Of a stretch of 64,000 nucleotides of DNA, positions 1 through 10,300 are shown in pieces. A program made the translations under genes and the position numbers. The notes under the pieces were generated by a model. That model made no database searches. It was given only the letters and a program-made list of their open reading frames with translations, and was not told the DNA's origin. Source of the stretch: Nocardioides marmoriginsengisoli (GTDB lineage: Bacteria > Actinomycetota > Actinomycetes > Propionibacteriales > Nocardioidaceae); NCBI RefSeq assembly GCF_003725695.1, contig NZ_RJSE01000007.1:1584758-1648757 (forward strand). The letters run 5' to 3'. Every line of letters begins with the position of its first letter. Position 1 is the stretch's first letter.

Positions 1-16
1 CTGCGCTCGGAGGTGA

Positions 17-748
17 CTACCCGCTGAGGTCGTCCCACAGCCGGGCGACGACGCCGGAGTAGTAGATCGCGTGGTCCTCGACCGAGCCGACCAGGTGTCC
101 CCAGAGCTCGAACGAGATGGTGCCGAAGATCGTGGTCCAGGCCATCAGCGTCCGGCCGACCAGCTCGGCCGGTGCGTCGGCGTCCGACCCGAGGCCGAAC
201 CGCGCGATCGCCTCGCGGGCTCCGGCGACCGCAGCGTCGAAGCCGGCCGGTGCTCCTACCGGCGCGACCGGAGCCGGTATGCCGGCCTCGTGCGCCGCGA
301 CGATGATCTGCACCAGCCGCACGATCACCCGGGTCGCCGGCACGATGGTGTCCTGCGGTGCGGCGTACCCGCTGACGGGGGAGCCGTAGAGCAGCGCGTA
401 GTCGTGCGGGTGCGCGATCGCCCACTCGCGGACGGCGGTGCAGGTGGCGGTCCACCGGGCTGCCGGGTCGTCGCGGTCGGGCACGGCGTCGTCGGCAGCC
501 TCCGCCGCGACGCCCAGTTCGTCGTACGCGCTGATCAGCAGGGCGGTGAGCAGGTCGTCCCGGCTGGGGAAGTACCGGTAGACGGCGGAGGAGACCATCC
601 CGACGTCGCGGGCGACCGCGCGCAGCGAGAGCTCGCCGGGTCCGGCCTCGGCCAGCCGGGCACGTGCGGCGAGCAGGATCTCCGCGGTGATCTCCTCGCG
701 GGCGCGCTGGCGTGCGGTCCGGGCCTTCGCGGGGGTGGCTGCGTTCAC
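17..748 (-). CDS. TetR family transcriptional regulator
   Basis: A 243-residue TetR-type repressor. The N-terminal helix-turn-helix lies at about residues 25-70, with the recognition segment around 41-60 (SLRAVARDVGMVSSAVYRYF), typical of the family. The remaining alpha-helical part is the ligand and dimerisation domain; its ligand cannot be read from sequence. The start is GTG (746-748). It is divergent from an NAD-binding epimerase-like gene, and two near-identical palindromes lie between them, so it very likely represses that gene and perhaps itself. Confidence 0.9.
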   Translation of the reverse strand: MNAATPAKARTARQRAREEITAEILLAARARLAEAGPGELSLRAVARDVGMVSSAVYRYFPSRDDLLTALLISAYDELGVAAEAADDAVPDRDDPAARWTATCTAVREWAIAHPHDYALLYGSPVSGYAAPQDTIVPATRVIVRLVQIIVAAHEAGIPAPVAPVGAPAGFDAAVAGAREAIARFGLGSDADAPAELVGRTLMAWTTIFGTISFELWGHLVGSVEDHAIYYSGVVARLWDDLSG

Positions 749-788
749 GGGACCACTCTGACGCAGGACGAGAGCAGGCGCAACAAAC

Positions 789-852
789 GAGAGCAGTGCT
801 CTTGCAATTCTCTGGGTGGAGTGCCATGCTCAAACCGAGAGCACCGCTCTCC
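789..852. promoter_or_regulatory. Twin TetR operators and divergent promoter
   Basis: Two copies of GAGAGC-N3-GCTCT sit at 789-803 (spacer AGT) and 837-852 (spacer ACC, right arm GCTCTC). Between them lie a possible -35 TTGCAA (802-807) and a weak -10 CATGCT (825-830) spaced by 17 bases and reading towards the epimerase-like gene, so the expected start point falls inside the second palindrome. This is the usual layout of a TetR repressor site. The palindromes are seen directly; assignment to the adjacent regulator is inference. Confidence 0.75.
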
Positions 853-875
853 ATTTGACTCGAAGGAGAAGGTTC

Positions 876-1796
876 ATGACCGATCGTCATCTCGTCGTCG
901 GCGCCGGCCCGGTCGGCCGCCACGTCGCCCAGCTGCTCGCGGACCGCGGCTCGGACGTCGTGGTCGCGACCCGTTCCGGGACCGACACCGGGATCGCCGG
1001 GGTCGGCCACCTAGCGCTGGACGCGTCCGACGCCGACGCGCTGAGCGCCGCCACCGAGGGTGCGTCGGTGCTCTACAACTGCGCGAACCCGGGGGACTAC
1101 ACCTCCTGGACCACCGTCTGGCCGCCGCTGGCCGAGGCGCTGCTGGTCGCGGCCGAGCGGTCCGGGGCGACGTGCGCGATCACCGGCAACCTCTACCCGT
1201 ACGGTCCCGTCGACGGCCCGATGAGCGAGAGCACGCCGGACGCCGCGACCGACCGCAAGGGCGTGCTCCGAGCGCGGATGTGGGCCGATGCCCGGGAGCT
1301 GCACGAGGCGGGCCGGATCCGGACCGTCGAGGTCCGCGGATCGGACTACGTCGGCACCGGCGTCGGCGGGAACGGTCACGTCAGCCGCCAGGTGCCGGGC
1401 ATGCTCGCCGGCAAGCGGGCCTGGGTCCTCGGCGCCAAGGACGAGCCGCACGCCTTCACCGACGTCCTGGACGTGGCCCGGCTGCTGGTGGCGGCCGCGG
1501 AGGACGAGACCGCGCTCGGGCGCACCTGGCTGGTCCCGAGCAACCCGCCGCGCACCCAGGCCGAGGCGCTGACCGACGTGATGGCGGCTGTCGGACGCCC
1601 GGCCCCGAAGGTCTCGGTGGTCCCCGGGCCGGTCCAGGCGGCCGCAGGACTGTTCGTGCCGCTGCTGCGCGAGCTCAACGAGCTCGCGTACCAGTGGAAC
1701 CGGCCGTACCTGATCGACGACAGCGCCGCGCGGGCGCACTTCGGGATGGAGCCGACTCCGTGGGACGAGGTCTGCCGCCGGACCGCCGTGGTCTAG
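876..1796 (+). CDS. NAD-dependent epimerase/dehydratase family protein
   Basis: A 306-residue Rossmann-fold protein of the extended short-chain dehydrogenase (NAD-dependent epimerase) group. The dinucleotide-binding motif GAGPVG is at residues 9-14. The ATG at 876 is preferred over an in-frame upstream start because AAGGAGAA (863-870) sits just before it and the upstream codons overlap the operator. The substrate is unknown. It probably responds to the divergent TetR regulator, as is common for detoxification-type oxidoreductases. Its end overlaps the convergent cyclase gene by four bases. Confidence 0.85.
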   Translation: MTDRHLVVGAGPVGRHVAQLLADRGSDVVVATRSGTDTGIAGVGHLALDASDADALSAATEGASVLYNCANPGDYTSWTTVWPPLAEALLVAAERSGATCAITGNLYPYGPVDGPMSESTPDAATDRKGVLRARMWADARELHEAGRIRTVEVRGSDYVGTGVGGNGHVSRQVPGMLAGKRAWVLGAKDEPHAFTDVLDVARLLVAAAEDETALGRTWLVPSNPPRTQAEALTDVMAAVGRPAPKVSVVPGPVQAAAGLFVPLLRELNELAYQWNRPYLIDDSAARAHFGMEPTPWDEVCRRTAVV

Positions 1797-3067
1797 GGGG
1801 CGGGCTCGTAGAGCGCGATCGGGAAGTGCACGCCCTTCACCATCACCTCGCCGCGCGACGAGCACGCCAGGAGGTCCTTGACCAGGTGCCAGCTCGTGCT
1901 GGACAGCAGGATCCCGCCGGGCTCCGCCTGGGCCTGGACCCGGGCCGCGATGTTCATCTGCAACCCGATCCCGGTGTAGGTCGCCCGGATCGCCGAACCG
2001 AAGGTGCCGACCGAGACCACCCCGGTGTTGATCCCGATCCGGGCGCTGGTCGGTTCCACGATGCCGTGCTCGTACCAGCTGCGGCTCCAGTCCGACAGGG
2101 ACGCCTGCAGCTCTCGGGCGGCGTGGATCGCGGACCGGACCTGGTCGACCGGGTCGATCTCCTCGGGCGCACCGAAGATCGCCATCACGCCGTCGCCGGC
2201 GAACTCGGTGACCGTGCCGCCGTGTCCCTCGATCAGGTCGGAGACCGACCCGAGGTAGTCGTTGATGATCAGCGCGAGGGCTTCGGGATCGATCCGGTCC
2301 GCCATCGCGGTGAAGCCGACGACGTCGGAGGAGAGCACCGTGATCCGGCGTCGTTGCGGCTGGTCGACCGAGCTGTCACCGTGCTCGATCCGGGAGACCA
2401 CCGAGCTTGGCGCGTACCGGCGGATCAGCGCGCGCTGGTGCTCGATGGTCCGCTCGGCCGCGTAGGAGGCGCGGAGGCCGCGCTCGCTCACCCAGGCCAT
2501 CGCCGGGCCGATCATCAGCACCGAGATCCCGAGCGTCACGTAGATGGCGGTCGCCGCGACCGGGGAGGTCGAACCGAGCGGCTCGGCCAGCCCGCGCCAG
2601 AGCGCCAGGGTGAAGACCAGTACCGCTAGGCCGACGCTGTGCCGGAACGGGCACTGCACCAGCGGGGCCAGGATCCCGTAGAACATCCCGGCGCCCAGGT
2701 AGGTCATCCGGTCGGCGTTGATCGCCGGGCCCAGGAGCAGGATGCTGTCCACGGTGGTCAGCGCGATGCCGAAGGTCGCGAACTCGACGACGTACCGGCC
2801 CCCGGAGTACCGCACCCAAGTCAGCCCGGCGACCAGGACCGGGACGTTCACGCACCAGCAGACGATCACGACCACGCTCAGGTCCACGTCGCCGGGTGCC
2901 AGCAGCAGCGCTGACGGGGAGGCCGCCAGCCACGCGATGACCGACGTGCCGCCGAGCGCGACGACGAGCGGGACCAGGTGCAGCTCGAGCCACCGGCGGT
3001 AGTCCGACTCGATGGGCGCCTCGAAGCGGCCGAGAGGTCCGTGCCGGTCCAAGGACACGACGTCCAT
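1793..3067 (-). CDS. Membrane-bound class III adenylate/guanylate cyclase
   Basis: A 424-residue protein. The first half holds several hydrophobic membrane segments; the second half is a class III nucleotide cyclase domain. The two metal-binding aspartates are visible in SSDVVGFT and FAGDGVMAIFG, and the later block INTGVVSVGTFGS...YTGIGLQMNIAARVQ is the catalytic core. It is expected to make cAMP or cGMP at the membrane. The start at 3067 is chosen because TACCGT lies six bases upstream, a leaderless-type -10; an in-frame start at 3106 is possible. It lies 61 bases downstream of the aminotransferase on the same strand but has its own likely promoter. Confidence 0.85.
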   Translation of the reverse strand: MDVVSLDRHGPLGRFEAPIESDYRRWLELHLVPLVVALGGTSVIAWLAASPSALLLAPGDVDLSVVVIVCWCVNVPVLVAGLTWVRYSGGRYVVEFATFGIALTTVDSILLLGPAINADRMTYLGAGMFYGILAPLVQCPFRHSVGLAVLVFTLALWRGLAEPLGSTSPVAATAIYVTLGISVLMIGPAMAWVSERGLRASYAAERTIEHQRALIRRYAPSSVVSRIEHGDSSVDQPQRRRITVLSSDVVGFTAMADRIDPEALALIINDYLGSVSDLIEGHGGTVTEFAGDGVMAIFGAPEEIDPVDQVRSAIHAARELQASLSDWSRSWYEHGIVEPTSARIGINTGVVSVGTFGSAIRATYTGIGLQMNIAARVQAQAEPGGILLSSTSWHLVKDLLACSSRGEVMVKGVHFPIALYEPAP

Positions 3068-3128
3068 GAATCGACGGTAGCGGGAGTCGGGTGCGCCCGT
3101 CACCACCTCACGACGGCGGCTCCCGGGG

Positions 3129-4517
3129 TTACAGGTGGTTCTCGGCCTCGGTCAGCACCGTCCGCAGGGTCCGCTCGATCTCGTCGAAGTGCTGCTGGTC
3201 GCAGATCAGCGGCGGGGAGAGCTGGATCACCGGGTCGCCGCGGTCGTCGGCGCGGCAGTACAGGCCGGCCTCGAACAGAGCCTTGGAGAGGAAGCCGCGC
3301 AGCAGTCGCTCGGACTCGTCCTCGTCGAACGTCTCCTTGGTGGCCTTGTCCTTGACCAGCTCGATCCCGTAGAAGAAGCCGGCCCCGCGGACGTCGCCCA
3401 CCAGCGGCAGGTCGCGCAGCTTCTCCAGGGTCGCCCTGAAGGCGCCCTCCTCGTCCAGCACGTGCTGGTTGAGGCCCTCCTTCTCGAAGATGTCCAGGTT
3501 CGCCATCGCGACCGCGGTCGAGACCGGGTGGCCGCCGAACGTGTAGCCGTGCAGGAAGGTGGTGTCGCCGGTCTTGAACGGTTCGAAGAGCCGGTCGGTG
3601 GCGATCATCGCGCCGAGCGGGGAGTACCCGGAGGTGAGTCCCTTGGCGCAGGTGATGATGTCCGGCTGGTAGCCGTACCGGTCGGCGGCGAACATGTGGC
3701 CGAGCCGGCCGAACGCGCAGATCACCTCGTCGGAGACCAGCAGCACGTCGTACTCGTCGCAGATCTCGCGGACCCGCTCGAAGTAGCCGACCGGCGGCGG
3801 GAAGCAGCCGCCGGAGTTCTGCACCGGCTCCAGGAAGACGGCGGCGACGGTGTCGGCGCCCTCGTGCTCGATCGCCTCGGCGATCCTGTTCGCGGCCCAC
3901 TGACCGAAGGCGTACTCGTCGGCTTCGGTGCCGCCCTGGAACTGCTCCGGTGCGCGGTAGAGGTTTGTGTTGGGGACCCGGAAGGTGCTCGGCACCAGCG
4001 GCTCGAAGGGCGCCTTCATCCCGGGGATGCCGGTGATCGAGAGCGCTCCCTGCGGGGTGCCGTGGTAGGCGATCGCCCGGCTGATCACCTTGTGCTTGGT
4101 CGGCTTGCCGGTCTCCTTGAAGTACTGCTTGGCCAGCTTCCAGGCGGTCTCGACGGCCTCGCCGCCGCCGGTGGTGAAGAAGACCCGGTTCAGGTCGCCC
4201 GGCGCGTAGTCGGCGACCCGGGCGGCGAGGTCCATCGCGCCCGGGTGGGCGTAGGACCAGAGCGGGAAGAACGCCAGCTGCTCCGCCTGCTTGGCGGCCG
4301 CCTCGGCGAGCTCGGCGCGACCGTGCCCGGCCTGGACGACGAAGAGGCCGGCCAGACCGTCGAGGTAGCGCCGTCCCTGGGTGTCGTAGACGTAGGCGCC
4401 CTCGCCGCGCACGATCGTGGGGATCGGGTTCGTCGCGTACGACGAGTGCCGGGTGAAGTGCATCCAGAGGTGGTCGCGGCCCGCTTGCTGACGGGTTGCT
4501 TCTGCTGCGTCGCTCAT
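3129..4517 (-). CDS. Class III PLP-dependent aminotransferase (putrescine/omega-amino acid type)
   Basis: A 462-residue class III aminotransferase. The PLP lysine is K292 in TCAKGLTSGYSPLGA, the cofactor aspartate is D263 in SDEVICAFGR, and the phosphate-binding TTGGGEAVE is at 115-123. The family moves a terminal amino group from polyamines, GABA or beta-alanine to pyruvate or 2-oxoglutarate. It is divergent from an aminobutyraldehyde-type dehydrogenase, which points to putrescine or another diamine as substrate. The exact donor cannot be fixed from sequence. Start ATG at 4517. Confidence 0.85.
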   Translation of the reverse strand: MSDAAEATRQQAGRDHLWMHFTRHSSYATNPIPTIVRGEGAYVYDTQGRRYLDGLAGLFVVQAGHGRAELAEAAAKQAEQLAFFPLWSYAHPGAMDLAARVADYAPGDLNRVFFTTGGGEAVETAWKLAKQYFKETGKPTKHKVISRAIAYHGTPQGALSITGIPGMKAPFEPLVPSTFRVPNTNLYRAPEQFQGGTEADEYAFGQWAANRIAEAIEHEGADTVAAVFLEPVQNSGGCFPPPVGYFERVREICDEYDVLLVSDEVICAFGRLGHMFAADRYGYQPDIITCAKGLTSGYSPLGAMIATDRLFEPFKTGDTTFLHGYTFGGHPVSTAVAMANLDIFEKEGLNQHVLDEEGAFRATLEKLRDLPLVGDVRGAGFFYGIELVKDKATKETFDEDESERLLRGFLSKALFEAGLYCRADDRGDPVIQLSPPLICDQQHFDEIERTLRTVLTEAENHL

Positions 4518-4583
4518 GGGAGCAGTCTGCCAAGGCCAGGTCAGCCAAGCAAGTGAATCCGCACCGGGCGGGCACTTTTAAGG

Positions 4584-4597
4584 TTGCTTTCGAGCAA
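4584..4597. promoter_or_regulatory. Inverted repeat TTGCT-TTCG-AGCAA between divergent catabolic genes
   Basis: The 155-base divergent region between the aminotransferase and the aldehyde dehydrogenase contains a perfect 5+5 inverted repeat with a 4-base centre. Lrp/AsnC proteins often control such amine-catabolism pairs, and this could be their site, but no regulator gene is adjacent. I found no convincing -35/-10 pair for either gene. Confidence 0.35.
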
Positions 4598-4672
4598 ACA
4601 ACGGCTCTGATTCTGCGGATTTCGTTGTGAACGCGCTTGACGCGGTTCGGTCGAATCGTTTGACTTGGGCCC

Positions 4673-6106
4673 ATGCCTGAGACCTTCGCCAACTTCATCA
4701 ACGGCGCCTCCACGGCCGCCGCCGACGGTGCGACCTACGACGTGATCGACCCGACCACGGGGGAGGTGTACGCACAGGCGCCGATGTCCGGGGCCGCCGA
4801 CGTCGACCGGGCGTACGCCGCCGCCGCCGCGGCCTTCGAGACCTGGGGCAGCACGACGCCGCAGGACCGGGCCGCCGCGCTGCTCAAGATCGCCGACGCC
4901 ATCGAGGCGCGCACCGACGAGTTCAACGCCGTCGAGTGCCGCGACACCGGCAAGCCGCTGCACCTCACCCTCAGCGAGGAGATGCCGTACGCCGCCGACC
5001 ACTTCCGCTTCTTCGCCGGCGCCGCCCGGGTCCTCGAGGGGAAGGCGGCCGGGGAGTACATGGCCGATCACACCTCCTGGATCCGCCGCGAGCCGGTCGG
5101 CGTCGTCGGTCAGGTGACGCCGTGGAACTACCCGCTGCTGATGATGATCTGGAAGATCGCCCCGGCGCTCGCCGGGGGCAACACGATCGTGCTCAAGCCG
5201 AGCGACACCACGCCGGCGTCCTCGACGCTGCTCGCCGAGCTCTGCGGCGAGTTCCTGCCGCCGGGCGTGCTCAACGTGGTCTGCGGCGACCGGGACACCG
5301 GCCGCGCCCTGGTCGAGCACAAGACCCCGGCGATGGTGGCGATCACCGGGTCGGTCCGGGCCGGCATGGAGGTGGCGGCCTCGGCGGCGACCGACCTCAA
5401 GCGGGTGCACCTCGAGCTCGGCGGCAAGGCGCCGGTGATCGTCTTCGACGACGCCGACATCGCCAAGGCCGCGGAGGGGATCGCCGGTGCCGGGCTCTTC
5501 AACGGCGGCCAGGACTGCACCGCCGCGACCCGGGTGCTGGTGGGGCCCGGGATCCACGACGAGTTCGTCGCCGCGCTGGCCGAGGCGGCCCAGGGGATGC
5601 CGACCGGGATGCCCGATTCCGAGGACACCTACTACGGGCCGCTCAACAACCAGGGCCAGCTCGACCGGGTCGCCGGGATGGTCGACCGGCTGCCCGACCA
5701 CGCGAACCTGGTCACCGGCGGAGCGCGCCAGGGCGACCGCGGCTACTTCTACGAGCCGACCGTGGTCTCGAACCTGCGCCAGGACGACGAGCAGATCCAG
5801 TCCGAGATCTTCGGGCCGGTGATGACGGTGCAGAAGTTCAGCGACGAGGGAGAGGCGCTGCGCTGGGCCAACGGTGTCGAGTACGGGCTCTCCTCCAGCG
5901 TCTGGACCAAGGACCACGCCCGGGCGATGCGGATGTCGAAGAACCTCGACTTCGGCGTGGTCTGGATCAACACCCACATCCCGTTCGTCTCCGAGATGCC
6001 GCACGGAGGGTTCAAGCACTCCGGCTACGGCAAGGACCTGTCGATGTACGGGCTCGAGGACTACACGCGGATCAAGCACGTCATGTCCTACATCGGCCAG
6101 GATTAG
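4673..6106 (+). CDS. Aldehyde dehydrogenase (gamma-aminobutyraldehyde dehydrogenase type)
   Basis: A 477-residue NAD(P)-dependent aldehyde dehydrogenase. Catalytic residues are in place: N152 in TPWNYP, general base E248 in HLELGGKAP, and nucleophile C282 in NGGQDCTAA. Its length and motifs resemble gamma-aminobutyraldehyde dehydrogenases that oxidise 4-aminobutanal to GABA. With the divergent aminotransferase this would give putrescine to GABA. The saccharopine dehydrogenase-like gene starts 10 bases after its stop, so the two are co-transcribed. Confidence 0.85.
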   Translation: MPETFANFINGASTAAADGATYDVIDPTTGEVYAQAPMSGAADVDRAYAAAAAAFETWGSTTPQDRAAALLKIADAIEARTDEFNAVECRDTGKPLHLTLSEEMPYAADHFRFFAGAARVLEGKAAGEYMADHTSWIRREPVGVVGQVTPWNYPLLMMIWKIAPALAGGNTIVLKPSDTTPASSTLLAELCGEFLPPGVLNVVCGDRDTGRALVEHKTPAMVAITGSVRAGMEVAASAATDLKRVHLELGGKAPVIVFDDADIAKAAEGIAGAGLFNGGQDCTAATRVLVGPGIHDEFVAALAEAAQGMPTGMPDSEDTYYGPLNNQGQLDRVAGMVDRLPDHANLVTGGARQGDRGYFYEPTVVSNLRQDDEQIQSEIFGPVMTVQKFSDEGEALRWANGVEYGLSSSVWTKDHARAMRMSKNLDFGVVWINTHIPFVSEMPHGGFKHSGYGKDLSMYGLEDYTRIKHVMSYIGQD

Positions 6107-6116
6107 GCGCCGCGAC

Positions 6117-7343
6117 GTGAAGATCCTCTTGGTCGGCGCCGGTGGGGTCGGCGGTGCGTTCACCGCGATCGCTGCCCGCCGCGACTTCTTCGAGGCGATC
6201 GTGATCGCGGACTACGACGAAGCCAAGGCGCAGCATGCCGCCGGCGCGTTGGACGAGCGCTTCACCGCGGCGAAGATCGACGCGTCCTCGGCCGAGGCCG
6301 TCACCGCACTCTGCCGCGAGCACGGCATCACGCACGTGATGAACGCGGTCGACCCGGTCTTCAACATGCCGATCTTCGACGGGGCGTTCGCCGCCGGCGC
6401 CGACTACCTCGACATGGCGATGTCGCTGAGCAAGCCGCACCCGGAGGCGCCGTACGAGAAGGTCGGGGTGATGCTCGGCGACGAGCAGTTCGCGGTCGCT
6501 GAGGAGTGGGAGGCGGCCGGCCGGCTGGCCCTGGTCGGGATGGGCGTCGAGCCCGGGCTCTCCGACGTCTTCGCCCGGTACGCCGCCGACCACCTGTTCT
6601 CCGAGATCGACGAGCTCGGCACCCGGGACGGCGCCAACCTGGTGGTCACCGACGACGACGGGAACGAGATCTTCGCGCCGTCGTTCTCGATGTGGACCAC
6701 GATCGAGGAGTGCCTGAACCCGCCCGTCATCTGGGAGAAGGAGCGAGGTTGGTTCACCACCCCGCCGTTCAGCGAACCCGAGGTCTTCGACTTCCCCGAG
6801 GGCATCGGCCCGGTCGAGTGCGTCAACGTCGAGCACGAAGAGGTGCTGCTGATGCCGCGCTGGGTCGACTGCAAGCGGGCGACCTTCAAGTACGGCCTCG
6901 GTGACGAGTTCATCACCATCCTCAAGGTGCTGCACACCCTCGGCCTGGACAGCACCGAGAAGGTCCGGGTTAAAGGCGTCGAGGTGAGTCCGCGGGATGT
7001 CGTCGCGGCGGTGCTGCCGGACCCGGCGACCGTCGGCCCGCGGATGAAGGGCAAGACCTGTGCCGGACTCTGGGTCACCGGCAAGGGCAAAGACGGCGAG
7101 AAGCGGTCGACGTACCTCTACCACGTGGTCGACAACGAGACCGTGATGGCGGACTACGGCCACCAGTGCGTCGTCTGGCAGACGGCGATCAACCCGGTGG
7201 TGGCGCTCGAGCTGATCGCCACCGGGGTCTGGTCCGGCGCCGGCGTCCTCGGGCCGGAGGCCTTCGACGCGGTGCCGTTCCTCGACCTGCTCACCGCCTA
7301 CGGGTCGCCGTGGGGTCAGCAGGAGCTCGCTCCCCAGGGGTGA
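6117..7343 (+). CDS. Saccharopine dehydrogenase family protein
   Basis: A 408-residue NAD(P)-binding protein. The N-terminal Rossmann motif is GAGGVGGAF (residues 7-15), and the rest matches the saccharopine dehydrogenase/carboxynorspermidine synthase fold in length and layout. The start is the GTG at 6117 directly before KILLVGAGG; earlier codons in the frame lie inside the upstream gene. Members act on lysine-type or polyamine-type secondary amines. As the second gene of the operon it probably handles a related amine intermediate; the true reaction is unknown. Confidence 0.8.
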   Translation: MKILLVGAGGVGGAFTAIAARRDFFEAIVIADYDEAKAQHAAGALDERFTAAKIDASSAEAVTALCREHGITHVMNAVDPVFNMPIFDGAFAAGADYLDMAMSLSKPHPEAPYEKVGVMLGDEQFAVAEEWEAAGRLALVGMGVEPGLSDVFARYAADHLFSEIDELGTRDGANLVVTDDDGNEIFAPSFSMWTTIEECLNPPVIWEKERGWFTTPPFSEPEVFDFPEGIGPVECVNVEHEEVLLMPRWVDCKRATFKYGLGDEFITILKVLHTLGLDSTEKVRVKGVEVSPRDVVAAVLPDPATVGPRMKGKTCAGLWVTGKGKDGEKRSTYLYHVVDNETVMADYGHQCVVWQTAINPVVALELIATGVWSGAGVLGPEAFDAVPFLDLLTAYGSPWGQQELAPQG

Positions 7344-7349
7344 CTGCCC

Positions 7350-10300
7350 TCAGGTGAACCTGATCCGGACGGCGGCCGAGGTCCCCTTCAGGTTCGCGCT
7401 GCTGGCGAGCGTGATCGCCCGGAACGTGTAGGCGCCCTTGCGCTTCTTGAAGGTGAGCACGTACCCGAGCGTCGGTCGCGCGGCGCCCGGGAGCCGGACC
7501 TTCCTGACCGTCGTCCTGGTCGACAGCGTCCGCCACGATCCCTTGACGAGTTGCTGCAGCACCACGGTCGTGCCGGCACGTGCGGGCGTCGCGGCACCCC
7601 ACACGGTGGCGGCCTTCTTGTGGCTCAGCGCTCGCTTGACGGCCTTGGCGGTGAGGGCGAAGGCGACCTTGACGGCGGTGGCCGGGCCGGTGGTGGCGAG
7701 ATGGTCGGTGTCACCGCCGTAGACCCACCGGTACGTCGTGGCCGCGGTCGGGGCGACCGAGATCGAGACCGTCCCGGTCGCGGAGGTGGTCGCGGTCCCG
7801 ACGGTCCGGAAAGCACCCGAGGTGCCGGCCCGGGCCTGCAGCGTCAGCACGGCACCTGCCACCGGCTGTCCCGTGATGGTCCGGAGGGCCCCGGTCACGA
7901 CGACCCGCTTGCCCGCGACAGTCTGGGTCGCACCGGGTTTGATGCTCAGGACCGTCACCGCCGGCGGGGGCGTCGTGTGACCGGTGAAGGTCAGCCGGGC
8001 ATCAGCATTGGTGTCCGCGCCCAGGGTGACCTGGACGTCGGCCGCCGTCGCCTGCGAGGTCGCGTCGGTGCCGTACCAGCGCGCGGCGTACTCGGCGCCC
8101 GCCGGAGGCGTCACCCGGAGCCGGTAGGTCCCGACGTCGAGGGTGAGCGTGTAGGACCCGTCGTCGCCGGTCGTCGCCGAGCCGACCTCGCCGCCGGCCG
8201 GCAGGTACGCGTGCACGGTCGCCCCGGCCAGAGGCACCGGCCCGGAGCCGGGATCGCCGGTGATCGTCCCGGTCACGCTCCCGCCCGACTGCAGCACGCC
8301 GTCGATGCCGGTGCGGCTCTGGTACGCCGCGAGGAGCATCCCGGCGCCACCGTCGTAGGCCAGCGGGACGTAGTGGTCCGAGCCGTCGCCGAAGTAGACC
8401 GAGTAGCCGCCCGGCGGCAGGCCGCCGATCGACCAGGTGCCGTCGCTCGCGGTGGTGGTGGTGTAGTCGCGGCCCGCGAGCGGGCTGCCGTCGTCGAGGT
8501 TGGCGTGGACGCGCACGGCGATGCCGCCGACCGGTCCTCCCGCGGTGGTCACCGTGCCGGCGAACCGGCCCGCGCCGGAGAGCACCTGGTCCAGGTCGAG
8601 CAGCTCGGGGGAGTTCCCGTACCCGGGGACGGCGGTCCACTCGCCGGCGAACATGTCGGCCGGCGCCGGCCAGGTGGCGGGAAGGTTCGCATCGGTCGCG
8701 GCGCCCACCCAGCGGGGCCGGTGCAGGCCGTCGCCCGGGACGACGAGGAGCAGGTAGTCCTGCTGGTCCGCGTAGTAGCCGTCGGGCCAGGTCCGCGGCG
8801 GGTAGATCAGGTAGTCGCCCTCGGCGTCGGTCGTCGCGGTCACGCACGGTTGCGGGGCGGCGTAGTAGTCGCCGGCGCAGGCGTTGTGGCCGTAGAGGTC
8901 CCACTCGGTGTCGTCCGTGGTGAAGACCGGGTCGATCCGGCCGCGCAGCCACAGCTGGACCGAGGCGTTCGCGACCGGGTCGCCGGCCGAGTCGGTGATC
9001 CTCCCGGCGAGGACGGGGACCTGGGGGAGGGTCGCGGTGATGCCGCTGGTGACGACTCCCGCCTCGACCTGGACCGGGCTCTCGATGTCGAAAGCACCGG
9101 CGAGCTTGCTGCGGGTGACCCAGGTGCAGCCCCAGTCGCAGTAGCGGTAGACCCACGCACGCGGGTAGTCCGGGCGGGAGGCCGGAGCGTCGATCGCCAG
9201 CAGGTAGCTCCCGGCCGGCAGTGCGAGCTCGAACTTCCCTGAACCGTCGACCGGGCCGGTCACGCTGTCGCCCGCGCCGCCGTACGGGATGGCCGTGACG
9301 GTCGTCCCCGCGAACACCGGGGTGATCGTCCCGCTGATCCCGCCGGGCAGTGCCGGCAGGCCGATGTCGGTGCCGGTGACCGCGCCGCCGTTGGCGACGG
9401 TGATGTTCGCGGCCGTCGCGAAGCTGGTGGCGTTGCCGTTCCAGGCCGGGCCGCTGGACAGGCCGGTCGGCACCGCGCGCACCCGGTAGCTCCCGGGCGT
9501 CAGAGTGCCGAGGGGGTAGCTGCCGTCGGCGCCGGTCGTAGCGGTCCGCGCCACCCCGCCGTCGGTCGTGCCGTCGACCCGGTGCGCCTCGACGGTCGCG
9601 CCGCTGACCGCCGCGGCGGCCGCGTCCCGGACCTTGCCGGAGATCGACCCGTAGCGGGCGAGGGTGAAGCCGACGCCGGTGGTCTCCGCTCCATCCGCGA
9701 CCACCACGTTCGGTGCGGTGGCGAAGGTCGAGGCACCTCCGTTCCACCGGCCCACATGGGCGGGGTCGACCGCGTAGAGGCGGTAGTTCCCGGAGGCGAG
9801 GGCGGGGATCAGGTACTGACCGCTGCCGTTGGTGGTGGTGTTCTTGCCGGTCGGGTCCTGGGTGCCGTCGCCGTTGACCCGGTACGCCGTCACGGTGACG
9901 CCGGACTTGACCCCGGTGTCGTCGGAGACGGTCCCGCTGATGCCGCCCTTGGTGGTCAGCTTCACCGCGATCGTGGTTTGGCCGCCGTTCGGTGCGACCA
10001 CGGCGGTCGCGGCCGCGTAGGTGTCGCCCTTGCCGCCGTACCAGCGGCTGGCGGCCGTCGCGTCGTTGGACTGGACGAAGACCTTGTAGCTGCCGGGCGT
10101 CAGCCCCGTCACCGCGAACGCGCCGCTCCCGGAGGTCCGGATGTAGCCGACGCAGCCGTCGTCGTTGCACGGGTCGGTGAAGACGTCGGTCTCGGGCTCG
10201 GCGCTGTACACGAAGACCCAGGCGTCGACGGCGGTGCCGGTCGTCAGACCGGTGACCGTCCCCTGGATGGTGCCGGTCGCGGCGGAGGCGCTGGGCGCCA

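Noticed and set aside
71-2629. 852-codon plus-strand frame across the TetR and cyclase genes
   Set aside because: It runs through the divergent operator region and opposite two genes with clear motifs; the translation is low-complexity.
4584-4597. Confident Lrp/AsnC operator
   Set aside because: Only one short inverted repeat and no Lrp gene nearby, so it is kept as a low-confidence site only.
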